Below are positions 54,367-64,000 of a stretch of 64,000 nucleotides of DNA, piece by piece. The DNA comes from Roridomyces roridus (taxonomy: Eukaryota; Basidiomycota; Agaricomycetes; Agaricales; Mycenaceae), in contig JARKIF010000007.1 in assembly GCA_029378245.1 (NCBI GenBank), forward strand, positions 1,612,001-1,676,000, read 5' to 3'. A program made the position numbers and the translations under genes. Each line of letters begins with the position of its first letter. Position 1 is the stretch's first letter. The notes under the pieces were generated by a model that ran no database searches, was not told the origin of the DNA, and saw only the letters and a program-made list of their open reading frames with translations.

Positions 54367-55475
54367 TCATTTCCACTTTGCAATCAACGCCTCCACCTCG
54401 GGCTTCACACTCGCCAACAAATCTTTCGTTCCTTTGGTGGGCTTCCACCCGATGGCCAATGAATGTGTAGGAATGCAATGGCAGTTGGTGCCAAAGATCT
54501 CAGAGCCGCCAAAGTACTTGTCCAGCTCCGCCTGAGAGTACGTCGTCGGTTCAGGGTCATCGGACTTGCCGAGGACGACAAGGGCTTCGCCCACGGCTTT
54601 GGTGAGGTCGTAGAACGAATGCTCGCCGTTGGCACCAAAGTAGTAGCCATTGACGCCGTGCCCTGTCGAGGGGTTCGATGTGATAGAATCGTAGAGGGCG
54701 ATGTACAGTTCCGCTACTGTGAATGGATTGGTAACGGCAAGTTGCATGGATAATGAAAATAATGTACGTACGATCGTGGATCTCGACATTCGGCCACACG
54801 TTCTTGCCTTCGCCGACCATACCCGCGCGTCTCCGGTAAAATGAAGGCTTGACGAGCATCGGGACAGGAGTCGAGTGCGAGTTTTGGAGACCCTTGTCGA
54901 CGAACTGACCCGTGGCCATGCCGTAGACCATGGCTGGGATAACGAGGTATGTCTTCGTATATCCCGCCGCATCACCGGCCAAGATGGCTAGATCCACGTT
55001 GCGATGCATTCGGTTCGGCGGGAGGGCGGCCATTTGGTCTGCGTCCGAGTCGTCGTAGATCGGGGATGCGGCATACGTGCCTTTGGCGTCATCAATGAAG
55101 AGAGCCGCGCCGGACTGATACATGGGTGAGGAATGGGGACAGAGGAGATGGAACACGTACGTACCGTGTGGATGAAGATGGGTGGCACACCCGTCGTTGC
55201 GTATCGCTGCTTCAGTCCGTCAAGCGTCGCCTCAGCAGCCATAAGGTCATCAGAATCGGCAACGCCGACCACAATGTCTGCTTCGCTGGCAAGCTTTGTG
55301 ACGAACGGGATGTCGTTGAGCGAACCCACGACGGCTGTGACGCCAGGAAGCTCGTTGAATTTTTCCGCCTTTTTGGGGTCGCGGACAAGCAGGGTAAATT
55401 GGAAGCTAGCGGCGTTGGGGTGCCACCGATATATCCAGTCGCGCCGGCGAGGAAAAATTGCGTCTTGGCAGACAT
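54367..55475 (-). pseudogene. NmrA/epimerase-like protein, copy B, 25-nt deletion
   Basis: Same three-exon layout as copy A (55475-55165, 55114-54772, 54716-54367). After MSAKTQFFLAGATGYIGG the sequence lacks 25 nt that in other copies encode TVLARFLxH; the loss lies between two GGCACC repeats and shifts the frame. Beyond it the original frame is still open and well conserved (TAVVGSLND, DDAKGTYAASPIY, GYTKTYLVIPAMVYGMATG, GHGVNGYYFG), so inactivation looks recent, or translation starts downstream without the Rossmann glycines. The same deletion is present in the fragment at 57895-58122. Confidence 0.75.
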
Positions 55476-55995
55476 GTCCGATAGAAGTGGCAAGAAATGA
55501 AGGCGAATATTGTCTCCGTATTAATACAGTATGGGCAACCGGGCGGAGTTGGATGGACGCCGTGACAAAATCCCAGCAACTTCAACGTGAAACGGTCCAA
55601 GTTGCCAGTTCGGTGAGAAAACGGCGTTGCGTCCGGGACTCCGGGCTTGAAGGTCAACAACCCGCATTAATGAATCGAATCACGTAGTTTGCGATTCCGA
55701 TTCTCCGAATACACTTCAAGCTTCAAGATCCGTGTGTAGCGACGCGCGAAGTTTGCGCAAACCACATTGACAGTCAAGCGATATGTTGACCATGTGGAAG
55801 ACGGGAACGGTGGTGGTAAAAGGACAAGATGTATTTCAGACTTTGACTCACAGTCATGATGAAGGTGAGTGACTGACTCTTGCACGGTTGAAAATTCGGA
55901 AAAGTGTCCGATGGAGGCCAAATGGACGCGGAAGACAACTTGAACACTTGCAAGAGGGAGTGATGGCTGGACGGCCCGGGATCAAACGCGTAGGT
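55476..55995. repeat. Duplicated upstream region of NmrA copy B
   Basis: About 430 bases upstream of copy B resemble the upstream regions of the fragment (58123-58620) and of copy E (61350-61860), sharing words such as GGTGAGAAAACG.CGTTG and GATG.ATTTCAGACT. It probably holds the promoter. No other gene is seen. Confidence 0.55.
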
Positions 55996-56003
55996 ATCAC
56001 ACG
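55996..56003. repeat. 8-bp target duplication ATCACACG, left
   Basis: It is identical to 56724-56731 on the other side of the hAT-type element. Confidence 0.85.
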
Positions 56004-56723
56004 TAGGCATCGGCACGGGTACGGGTAACCCGCGCGGGTAGACGGGTTTACCCGCGGCGGGTACGGGTACGGGTAGCCGAGCTGGGTACCCGTGACCCGC
56101 GGGTAAGCTGCCGAGCTGGGCAACATGGCGTCTCGACACCGGGGAGGGCGTTTTCGAAGCGTGAGCAGGTTCAATTTGGGATCAATTCGCTCTGTCAAGC
56201 ATTAAATCATATTACAGCTGTTTGCAGGTATAATGAGACTAGCAAAAAAATAAACATATGTACATCTTCAGATTGTAGAGGCCATATCTCTTTCAATTCT
56301 CCACCAATCTGGATAAAAGCTATATCATTGAGACGCGACGGATCAGGGCTTCATGCTGATATCCACATCCTTACGTAATTACGTGGTTTCAAAAGCAACC
56401 AATTTCTATCCCACTGAAATACCATGGGGTGTGGGTATGGAATGGAAGCCCTGACTTGTGAAATCACAATGATATCAGATTCGAGCAAATTGGTCAAGAA
56501 TTGAGAGAGATATGGCCCCGGCAATCTGAGGATGTACATATGTTTATTTTTTTGCTAGTCTCATTATACCTGCAAACAGCTGTAATCCAACCACAGAAAT
56601 TCCCCCCGGCACCAAACTGCCGCCATCTCGTCCACCAACCCGCGGGTACGGGTACACAGCCACCACGGGTACGGGTACGGGTAGACCCCCAGATACCCGC
56701 GGGTTTACCCGTGCCGATCCCTA
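56004..56723. mobile_element. hAT-type non-autonomous DNA transposon (720 bp)
   Basis: The ends TAGGCATCGGCACGGGTA and TACCCGTGCCGATCCCTA are inverted repeats matching at 17 of 18 positions and are flanked by a perfect 8-bp duplication (ATCACACG), the hallmark of hAT transposons. Next to each end lie arrays of ACGGGT / GGGTAC words (56011-56110 and 56638-56712) in opposite orientation. There is no transposase, so it is a MITE-like element needing a helper. Its centre is a separate hairpin at 56211-56586. Confidence 0.85.
56211..56586. repeat. 376-bp hairpin with 47-48-bp near-perfect arms inside the hAT element
   Basis: The arms start ATTACAGCTGTTTGCAGG and end CCTGCAAACAGCTGTAAT. The outer 50 or so bases match perfectly, and similarity continues with a few mismatches to about 100 bases per arm (shared GGCCATATCTCT). 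The loop of about 170 bases has no coding frame. It may be a second MITE inserted in the hAT element or the subterminal part of it; I see no clear target duplication around it. Confidence 0.8.
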
Positions 56724-56731
56724 ATCACACG
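56724..56731. repeat. 8-bp target duplication ATCACACG, right
   Basis: It is identical to 55996-56003. Confidence 0.85.
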
Positions 56732-56840
56732 CCAACAACAACCTCCGCACAGCTCCAATGACAGCTTCAAGTCTTCAACAGCCTCAAAGAGCACCACAAA
56801 AACCTCGGCGAACACCCTGACTCACTATTTCCTCTGCATC

Positions 56841-57673
56841 ATGGACGACAAGAGCCTCCCGCCATATCCAACCATACTGAAGGCGCCTTCGGATGCCTCT
56901 ACTTCAACGTCTTTCCGCACCACATTCGCCTTTGTTTCTATGCACATGGGCGACCGGTACGTTTTCCTCCAGCCTCTTGCAACTAGGCTTAAACTCAACA
57001 GACTGCGCCTCCTCAATTTCCCGCCCGAAATCATTGCTATCATCCGCCAAACCATCTCGACCAGCTGGCCCCGCGGTTTACAATCCGAAATGCTCTACCA
57101 CGGCTCGCACGAATTCAAACTACGAGGCTACCCCTGGCGAGGACACGGCGAGGAAGGCATCCTCTCACGGCGCCTCATGTCGCGTATCCTCTCCTCGCTG
57201 CAGACCGCCGGGTGGCTCTTGACCGTCGTAACCGACGTGTCCAAGAAACTGACCGATCTCGACACGCGCCCTCGGATCGACCAGACACGAGTGCCGGGCT
57301 CGAATCGCTCTGCGTGCACTTTAGCATGGGCGACAAGCTCAAGCTTATTGACGCGCCGGACGATATCAAGAAGGCAATCGTGGGGCTCTCCCAGCGCATG
57401 CAGATGCTCAAGCTTCACAAGCCTTACCAGGGCGCGGGGAACGCGTATGAAATCACGATGCTGGGATACCCTTGGCTCGCGACGGGTGGGGAAACGATGC
57501 TTGCGCGCCAGTTTTTGTTGGCTCTGTTGGGTGTATTGGAGGAGCACGGGTGGAGTATCTATGCGAGCATCGACCAGACGGCGAAGATAGGGGAGAACTC
57601 GGGCGACCTCGACACATGGCACTGTGTGAGGACGAAGGGCTGGACGCCTGGTATGCCCGTCTTTCATAGGTAG
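56841..57673 (+). CDS. Uncharacterised protein with two tandem copies of a fungal domain
   Basis: Exons 56841-56956 and 57002-57673 encode two repeats of one domain: MGDRLRLLNFPPEII, then LRGYPW, LLSSLQ-type helices and DVSKKLTDLDT; and MGDKLKLIDAPDDIKKAI, ITMLGYPW, LLGVLEEHGWSIYASIDQ, DLDTWHCVR. The intron is 45 nt and stop-free, so retention would keep the frame. Between the repeats the frame shifts: one extra C in the CCC at 57269-57271 would give DTRPSDRPDTSAGLESLC and join them. I do not know the function; similar short proteins ending in DTWHCVR-type sequence occur in basidiomycetes. The hAT element ends 110 bp upstream of the start codon. Confidence 0.6.
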
Positions 57674-57894
57674 AGGCGTGAGTTAATGTGTTCAATAATA
57701 GTTCGTTTGAGATCTAACCCGCTGGCTATACTGCATCCACTGAACTCAGCATTAACCCACCAGGATGCATCTTCAGAAATGTATTGGGGTTTCTCTCGCC
57801 GTGGGTATGGATTTCCAGGAAGATGCATCCCACGGCGAAAATGTCAACTTTGGATGTACTGAAGTAGTCGTTATGGAAGTGGAATTGTGGATCG
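57674..57894. other. Intergenic region
   Basis: No supported gene. The repeated word ATGCATC.T..GAAAT near 57765 and 57815 is a short imperfect inverted duplication. Confidence 0.4.
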
Positions 57895-58122
57895 CAGTAC
57901 CGCCAGGGACGCCGACCACAATATCTGCTTCGCTGACAAGCTTTGTGACGAGCGGGATGTCGTCGAGCGAACCCACGACGGATGTGACGCCGGGGATTTC
58001 ATTGAATTTTTCCGCCTTTTTGGGATCGCGGACGAGCACGGTAAAGTGGAAGCTGGCGGCGTTGGGGTGCCACCGATATATCCAGTCGCGCCGGTGAGGA
58101 AAAATTGCGTCTTGGCAGACAT
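57895..58122 (-). pseudogene. NmrA/epimerase-like fragment, copy C
   Basis: This 228-base remnant starts at MSAKTQFFLTGATGYIGG and carries the same 25-nt deletion as copy B. Similarity to the family ends abruptly near 57895, in the segment corresponding to EADIVVGV. There is no second or third exon. Its upstream region (58123 onward) still matches those of copies B and E, so it came from a segmental duplication that included the promoter. Confidence 0.8.
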
Positions 58123-58915
58123 GTTCGATAGAACGGAGAATTGAAGCAGATATTGTCTGCGTAACAATACAGCGGGCGGCCATCCGGCGGAGTTGCATGG
58201 ACGTCATGGCAAGTCCCAGGCTTCAAACGATCCGAGTTTGGTGAGAAAACGACGTTGCGTCTCGAAGTTCGGCAGGCCGCATTGAGAGTCGAATAACGTA
58301 GTTTGCCATTCCGAATGCAGCGACTGCACTTCAAGCTTCAAGCTCCATGTAGCAACGCGCGAAGTTCAAACCAATCGACAGTCAAAACAGATGGATGGCA
58401 GCACAAGACAAGATGCATTTCAGACTCCGACAATCATGATGGTTGGAAATTCGGGAAAAGCGTCCGAGTCGGAGTCTACATGAGTGCACGGTGAAGTGAG
58501 AGCACTGAGTTGGCCAGCATACACAAAAACACGGCGGGCAAAGACCGGCGGAGGTCCTTGACGCAGGTCTAATTAAAGCCGGATTCGGATAGGAACAGCT
58601 CCGAACGAGCGGGCGCATATTCTTACTACCCCATTCAGACGTTCACCAGAAAATCCAAGGGAGGCCGGCGCCGAATGAATTCAACAAGCAGAAGTTCAGG
58701 GTCAGGTCCCTTCCAGGAAGCCTATACGGAGAAAAGGAGAGCAGGTCTGTTGTGGCCCGCCTACGAGGAGATGGTGGAAGCAGAAAGGAAAGGAAAGCAG
58801 CGTGATCTGATGTTGAAGACATGCCTCTTGGTTCAACGGTTTTGAACCACTTTTTTGATCTTGGGTTCGGTCTTAAATATCTCGTTTGGTGCATAACTAC
58901 ATACATGTAGACCCT
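58123..58915. repeat. Duplicated upstream region of NmrA fragment C
   Basis: Up to about 58640 the sequence parallels 61350-61960, the region between copy E and the sphingomyelinase gene (shared AAGATGCATTTCAGACTCCG, ACAATCATGATGG and CGGAGTCT words). Beyond that no supported gene is seen before the end of copy D. Confidence 0.55.
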
Positions 58916-60047
58916 TCATTGCCCCTTTGCAATCAACACTTCCACCTCGGGCTTCACACTCTCCAACAAATCTTTCGTTCCTTTAGTGGGCTTCCACCCG
59001 ATGGACCGCGAATGTGTCGCCACGCAACGGGAGTTGGAACCCAAAACCGTAGAGCCCCCGAAATACTGGTCCAGCTCTGCCTGGGAGTATGTCGTCGGTT
59101 CACGATCATCGGATTTGCCGAGCGCGACAAGAGCTTCGCCCACGGCTTTGGCGAGGTCGTAGAACGAGTGCTCGCCGTTTTCACCAAAGTAGTAACCATT
59201 GACGCCGTGCCCTGTCGAGGGGTTGGATGTGATGGAATCGTAGAGGGCCATGTACAGATCCGCCACTGTGAATGCATCGGTAATGGTAAGGCATGGATGA
59301 TGAAAAGAAAGTACGCTCGTGGATCTCGACATTTGGCCACACGTTCTTGCCCTCACCGACCATACCCGCGCATTTCCGGTCAAGTGCAGTCTTGACGAGC
59401 ATGGGGAGAGCCATCGAGTGCACGTTCTGGAGACCTTTGTCGACGAACTGACCCGTGGCCATGCCGTAGATGATGGAGGGGAGGATGATGTACGTCTTGG
59501 TGTACCCCTCGGCGTCACCAGCTACGATAGCTAGGTCGACGTTACGGTGGATTTGGGTGGGTGCGAGAGAAGCGATTTGCTCTGGGTTCGAGTCGTCGTA
59601 GACTGTTGGAGTGACAAGCATGCCTTTCGAGTCTTCGATCAGGACGCCCGTGCCGGACTAGGATAGTTGAGGATTCAGTACAGAGGAGATGGAGCTTGTA
59701 CGCACCGTGTGGATGAAAATGGGTGGCACGCCCGTCGTCGCGTGCCGCTGCTTCAGCCCAGCGAGCGTCGCCTCGGCAGCGACAAGGTCATCGCAATCGG
59801 CAGTGGCAATGACAACGTCTGCCTCGCTCGCGAGCTTCGTTACGAGCGGGGCGTCGTTGTGCGAGCCCACAACGGCGGTGATGCCAGGTATTTCATTGAA
59901 TTTCTCCGCCTTTTTGGGATCGCGGACGAGCACCGTGAAGTGGAAGCTGGCTGCGTCGGGATGCTTGAGAAAGCGCGCGAGGACAGTGTCACCGATATAT
60001 CCAGTGGCGCCGGTCAGTAGAAAGTGGGTGGTTTTTTTCGAGGCCAT
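58916..60047 (-). CDS. NmrA/epimerase-like NAD(P)-binding protein, copy D
   Basis: An intact 344-residue member. Exons on the minus strand are 60047-59706, 59657-59315 and 59265-58916. The Rossmann motif is LLTGATGYIGD (Gly to Asp at the last position compared with copy A). Other conserved blocks are FTVLVRDPKKAEKF, TAVVGSHND, EGYTKTYIILPSIIYGMATG and GHGVNGYYFGENGEHSFYD. Copy D is closest to copy A in its first two exons but closest to copies B and E in exon 3 (SITSNPSTGHGVNG), suggesting gene conversion or recombination between copies. A minus-strand TATTAAAA-like box lies about 30 bp upstream. Confidence 0.85.
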
Positions 60048-60218
60048 TTGTCGCTGAGCTGCTTCCTCGGACGAGCATTTTAATAGAGCAAGACAGTCAG
60101 CAGCGAGACCAATGAATAAGCCGATGCGATCGGAAATTGTTATCGGAACTCATTCGGAACTGGGCTAGCACTGATAGACCTTGGTTCAGTTCAATTTTGT
60201 CCAATCAGTAACTACTTT

Positions 60219-61349
60219 TTAGTGCTTTGCCAGCAATGCCTCCATCTCGGGCTTCACGCTCTCCAACAAATATTTAGTTCCTTTGGTGGGCTTCCACCCG
60301 ATAGACAACGAATGCGAAGCTCGGCACCGCACGTTGGCCCCGAGGAGCGTGGAGCCGCCAAAATACTTATCCAGCTCTGCCTGGGAGAACGTCGTCGGTT
60401 CAGAGTCTTCGGACTTGCCGAGCGCAACAAGGGCTTCGCCCACGGCTTTGGTGAGGTCGTAGAACGAGTGCTCGTCGTTGACGCCAAAGTAATAGCCATT
60501 CACGCCGTGTCCAGTGCTAGGGGTAGAAGTGATGGAGTCGTAGAGGGCAATGTAGAGGTCCGCAACTTGAATTTCTCGTTAAAAGGAACTGTGAGCGGAG
60601 AAAGGAAGAGGACGCACGCTCGTGAACTTCAACATTGGGCCACAAGTTCTTTCCTTCGCCGACCATACCCGCGCGTCCTCGGGCGATAGAAACTTTGATG
60701 AGCCCCGGGAAAACCTGCGAATGCGGGTTCTGGAGACCCTTTTCGACGAACTGACCCGTGGCGATACCGTATACCATGGTTGGGATAACGATGTATGTTT
60801 TCGTATACCCCGCCGCGTCACCTGCTACGATAGCCAGGTCCACGTTGCGATGCATTCGGGTCGGCGGGAGGGCGGCGATTTGGTCTGCGTCCGAGTCGTT
60901 GTAGATCGTTGCTTTGGCATGCATGCCTTTGGCGTCATCAATGAAGAGACCAGCCCCGGACTCATATATAGCTGAGGACACAGGAAAGAGGGGAGAGTTG
61001 AATATGTACTTACCGTGTGGATGAAGATGGGTGGAGCACCCGTCGTCGCATACCGCTGCTTCAGTCCGGCTAGCGTCGCCTCGGTGGCAACAAGGTCATC
61101 AGCATCAGCGACGCCGACTACAATGTCTGCTTCACTGGCAAGCTTTGTGACGAGCTGGATGTCGTTGAGCGAACCCACGACGGCTGTGACGCCTGGGATT
61201 TCGTTGAATTTGGCCGCCTTGTTGGGATCGCGGACGAGTAGGGTAAAGTGAAAGCTGGCGGCGTTGGGGTGCCCGAGGAAGCGAGCCAGGACCGTGCCAC
61301 CAATATATCCAGTCACGCCAGTGAGGAAAAATTGCGTCTTGGAAGACAT
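60219..61349 (-). CDS. NmrA/epimerase-like NAD(P)-binding protein, copy E
   Basis: An intact 341-residue member. Exons on the minus strand are 61349-61014, 60960-60618 and 60565-60219. The Rossmann motif is FLTGVTGYIGG. Copy E shares DDAKGMHAKATIYNDSDADQ with copy B rather than the EDSKGMV.TPTV.DDSN form of A and D, so the family here has two sequence types. It lacks the 25-nt deletion and shows the undeleted TVLARFLGHPNAAS sequence. A TATA box (CCTATAAAA, minus strand, 61394-61387) lies 38 bp upstream of the ATG. Confidence 0.85.
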
Positions 61350-62007
61350 TTCTTGTTCTTGTGTAGATTGCGATGTTGAAAACAGATTTTATAGGACAAG
61401 GTCATGAATAAGCAGCAGTCAATTCCCGATACCAGTGGCAATTGAAGCCAATGGTGAAAGCAGAATGTGCGTATTAATATGGCGGGCGGGTTGGTAACCG
61501 GCCGAAGTTGGACAACCTTGATGACGAATCCCAGTGACTTCTTGAATCCAGCATCAAACGACCCAAGGTCGGTGAGAAAACAACGTTGTGTCCAGGCTTG
61601 AAGAGGCTGCCCGAAAAAACAAGTTGGTGAGTCAAAACGGAGCGAATTCGAATGCACTTCTAGCAACGTGCAAAGTTCGAGCCACAATGGTGCTGGGATC
61701 ATGGTTGGGTTTCAAAGACAGCAGCTGAGATGGACGACAGGGATCAGATGATGGTGGTACAAGATCAAGATGCATTTCAGACTCCGACAATCATGATGGC
61801 AATGTTGAATGGTTGAGAAGTCGGGAAAAGTGGCCGAAACGCGTCCCAGTCGGAGTCTGCAATTTCCAGAGTTGGACAGCATACGCAAACGGGAATAAGC
61901 CGAATAAAGGAACGGGCGCATCTTCTGTCACCTTCCCCATTCAGTCTTTCAAACACCCAAAATAGCCTGCTACTCTTTTTCTCCCCGACCGTCACCATCG
62001 GAGGCCA
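61350..62007. promoter_or_regulatory. Divergent region between NmrA copy E and sphingomyelinase gene
   Basis: It contains the copy E promoter and the sphingomyelinase promoter. Most of it is also present, diverged, at 58123-58640 and partly at 55476-55930, so the duplication unit of the NmrA array reached almost to the sphingomyelinase start codon. Confidence 0.5.
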
Positions 62008-64000
62008 ATGCACCTCATCGCGCATCTCATTCTACTCCTCCCCTCTGCCCTCGCTCTCAACCCAGAAACCATCGTCAATGCGCTGAAGAACGCGGTCGAT
62101 TGTGATTCTTGCCACGCGTTGTTAAGCCCTCTCAAAGGGTGGCAGAGCTCGGCGACGCGGCGTTCGTGAAAACGTTAACTTCAGCGTGTACAGTGTTCAA
62201 GGTGCGTCAAATCTCCAAGTACCTCGTCTCATTCTCAAGGTATAGTAGCTTGAAGACGACGACGTATGCGTTGGTGCTATCGGCGAGCAGGGCCCCATCC
62301 TCGCGCACGCGCTACGCAACATTTCCCCGTTGGGGAGCACCGCTACTAAGCTGTGCGAAGGGACATTCGGTCTCTGTCAACCGCCGCCCGTGAACGAGTG
62401 GTCTGTCCCGTTCCCACCTCCCCCGGTCTCCTCGGACTCCGAGTCCATTCCGACTACGGAACGCGTCAAATCCAGTGGCAAAACGCCTTTTCAAGTGGTT
62501 CATTTTAGCGATGTGCATATTGATCGTGAATACGTGGTACTTGGCTCATCCTGGGTGTCAATGGCCTTTTTTCGCTGACTAGGTGTATATTCGCAGCCGG
62601 GTTCGGACGCGAACTGCAAGAAACCCATCTGCTGCCGCAATTTCGCAGACGAACAGATGCCGCCCAGCGAGCCCGCAGGTCCGTTTGGGAATCGTAACTG
62701 CGACAGTCCGGGTGAGTTCAAGGTTTATTTTTTGTTCTTTTTTAATACCCGTGACAGCTGGCTTGGCGAAATCAATGCTCGAACAAATTGCTGGGCACCA
62801 TACGTGGAGTATATTCACGGGCGACGTCGTTGAAGGTTTGAAATTCTTCCTTCGTTTACTTTTTCGATTAACAGGAGTTATGTAGCTGCTGTATGGATCG
62901 TCAACAAAAGGTCGAGCTCTTCAACATTGTTCATTCAATAATTGACGACGAAACAGCGAAGTAACAAACGACGTCACCATCTTCAACAGCGAGCTGTCTG
63001 CTGCGTTGAATGCTCCAGTGTTTCCTGCCATCGGTATGTCCTCGTTCAGATTTCAACCATCTAAATATAACAGATGCCAGGAAATCAGTCAGTTCGAAGT
63101 TGTTTGACTTTCCGCATGTTGAGTTTTGACTTTTTGAACGCAGCGACGCGGCACCTGTGAATAATTTTCCCCGGGATGCAACGGTTTCCAGCCAGTTCGA
63201 TGCCCAATGGGTGTTTGATTTGGAGGGCAAGGAGTGGGAGGTGAGTGGTTCAGAGTCCATTTCAAGTTGGTTTGAACGTGGAATACATAGCATTGGACGA
63301 ATACGACTGCCAGCACGGAAGAGACGCACGAGTCTGGGAGCTATGCAGTCATCGTTTCTGGGACGCAGTTGAGGATCATTTCGGTGAATACCGTTTACTG
63401 GTATAAGCAAAAGTAGGTCTCATCAATCGAGTTGAACGCATATTCAACCTGTTCAGTTTTTGGGTGTACGACTCCAACACGCCCGAGCCGGATCCGAGAG
63501 GCATCTTTGCATTCATGGTGAGACAGCTTCAAGCGGCGGAAGACGCTGGTCAGAGGGTGTGGATTATTGGACATATGCCCCCGGGATGTCAGGATGCGTT
63601 GAGCGATCAGGTGGGTTTTCCTCCTTGAAAGTGCCAATGGGATGCTGATATGAACGCAAGTCAAATTACTACGACCAAATCGTGCAAAGGTACAAGGATG
63701 TGATTGCGGGCCAGTTTTTTGGGCACACGCATTATGTAAATACTTCTTTTTCTTTGGCTTCAGTTTGCTGACCGAATCTAGGATGAATTCGAAATCGCCT
63801 ACTCGGACTACAAGGATCGGAGCGAGAATACGGCAGTGGGTGTTGCGTGGATTGCGCCGGCTTTGACGCCGAGAAGTGAGTCCTTCGTTGAGCAAACGAA
63901 TATTATTTACCACCTTGAACAGGTGGCAACCCAGCATTCAAGGTATACGACGTCGATCCCGACACGTACGAAATTATGGACGCCAAAGTTTACATGAGTG
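62008..64000 (+). CDS. Acid sphingomyelinase-like phosphodiesterase, 3' end outside window
   Basis: A secreted calcineurin-fold phosphodiesterase that should cleave sphingomyelin-type lipids or related phosphodiesters. Exons: 62008-62201, 62249-62533, 62597-62711, 62758-62835, 62886-62910 (25 nt), 62957-63033, 63081-63087 (7 nt), 63144-63240, 63291-63412, 63457-63610, 63661-63735, 63782-63875 and 63923 onward. After a signal peptide comes a saposin-B segment (CDSCHALLSPLKG, then LEDDDVCVGAIGEQGPILAH). Metal-binding motifs are HFSDVHID, FTGDVVE, IGNHDAAP, IGHMPPG and GHTHYDEF. The GNH of GNHD is encoded by the 7-nt exon. The frame is broken in the saposin part: one extra G in the GGG at 62147-62149 would join SPLKG to VAELGDAAFVKTL. 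The C-terminus continues past the window. Confidence 0.85.

Noticed and set aside
56011..56110. GGGTAC/ACGGGT array as an interstitial telomere
   Set aside because: The unit is not TTAGGG, and the array sits just inside transposon ends with an 8-bp target duplication, so it belongs to the element.
1..64000. CRISPR arrays, bacterial operons or Shine-Dalgarno sites
   Set aside because: The window is fungal nuclear DNA with spliceosomal introns; no regular direct-repeat/spacer pattern was seen.

Overview
The window is nuclear DNA of a filamentous basidiomycete, most likely an Agaricomycete. The reasons are many GT-AG introns of about 45-60 nt, often eight or more per gene, a basidiomycete-type laccase, a DUF6534 membrane protein, chitin deacetylases, an ERV25-type p24 protein, intron-containing Helitron genes and a Gypsy LTR element. 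The abundance of ricin-B (CBM13) fusions would suit Rhizoctonia/Ceratobasidium, but that is inference. Exon boundaries were read by hand from splice signals, frame and family motifs.

Layout. 1-2366 (+) is the 3' part of a membrane-anchored GH79 glycosidase. 2787-4981 (-) and 15942-18108 (+) are a divergent inverted pair of chitin deacetylase + ricin-B genes. Between them lie a Helitron with a zinc-finger/Rep/helicase gene (about 5592-11348, -), an acyltransferase-like gene (12756-14593, +) and ERV25 (14655-15475, -). 18454-22554 (-) holds two tandem PPR-like genes, the downstream one broken by a stop codon. 23549-26603 (+) is a secreted GH79 enzyme with two N-terminal ricin-B modules. Then follow a solo PAH (Sin3-type) protein (26813-27173, +), a TMEM135-family protein (27277-29222, +), a laccase (29433-32134, -), a DUF6534 membrane protein (to 34435, +), a WW-domain protein (from 34605, +), a GPI-anchored chitin deacetylase (35861-37533, +) and an F-box protein (37777-39402, +).

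39454-61349 is an array of NmrA/epimerase-like paralogues on the minus strand: three intact copies, one copy frameshifted by a 25-nt deletion and one short fragment carrying the same deletion. The array is interrupted by a young LTR retrotransposon (41305-52422, two 969-bp LTRs with two differences seen, 4-bp target duplication) and by a 720-bp hAT-type non-autonomous element (56004-56723, 8-bp target duplication) with a 376-bp hairpin inside it. The window closes with an acid sphingomyelinase-like phosphodiesterase (62008 onward, +) that runs off the end.

Several neighbours fit one theme, secreted or wall-active enzymes: three CE4 deacetylases, two GH79 glycosidases and a laccase. The most striking observation is microexon use. 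A 7-nt exon encodes the DDG of the CE4 metal-binding motif in one deacetylase, and another 7-nt exon encodes the GNH of the GNHD metal-binding motif in the sphingomyelinase-like gene. Exons of 9, 19, 20, 23 and 25 nt occur in other genes. Five host genes are each out of frame by one base inside a short homopolymer, which points to sequence error at least as much as to gene decay.
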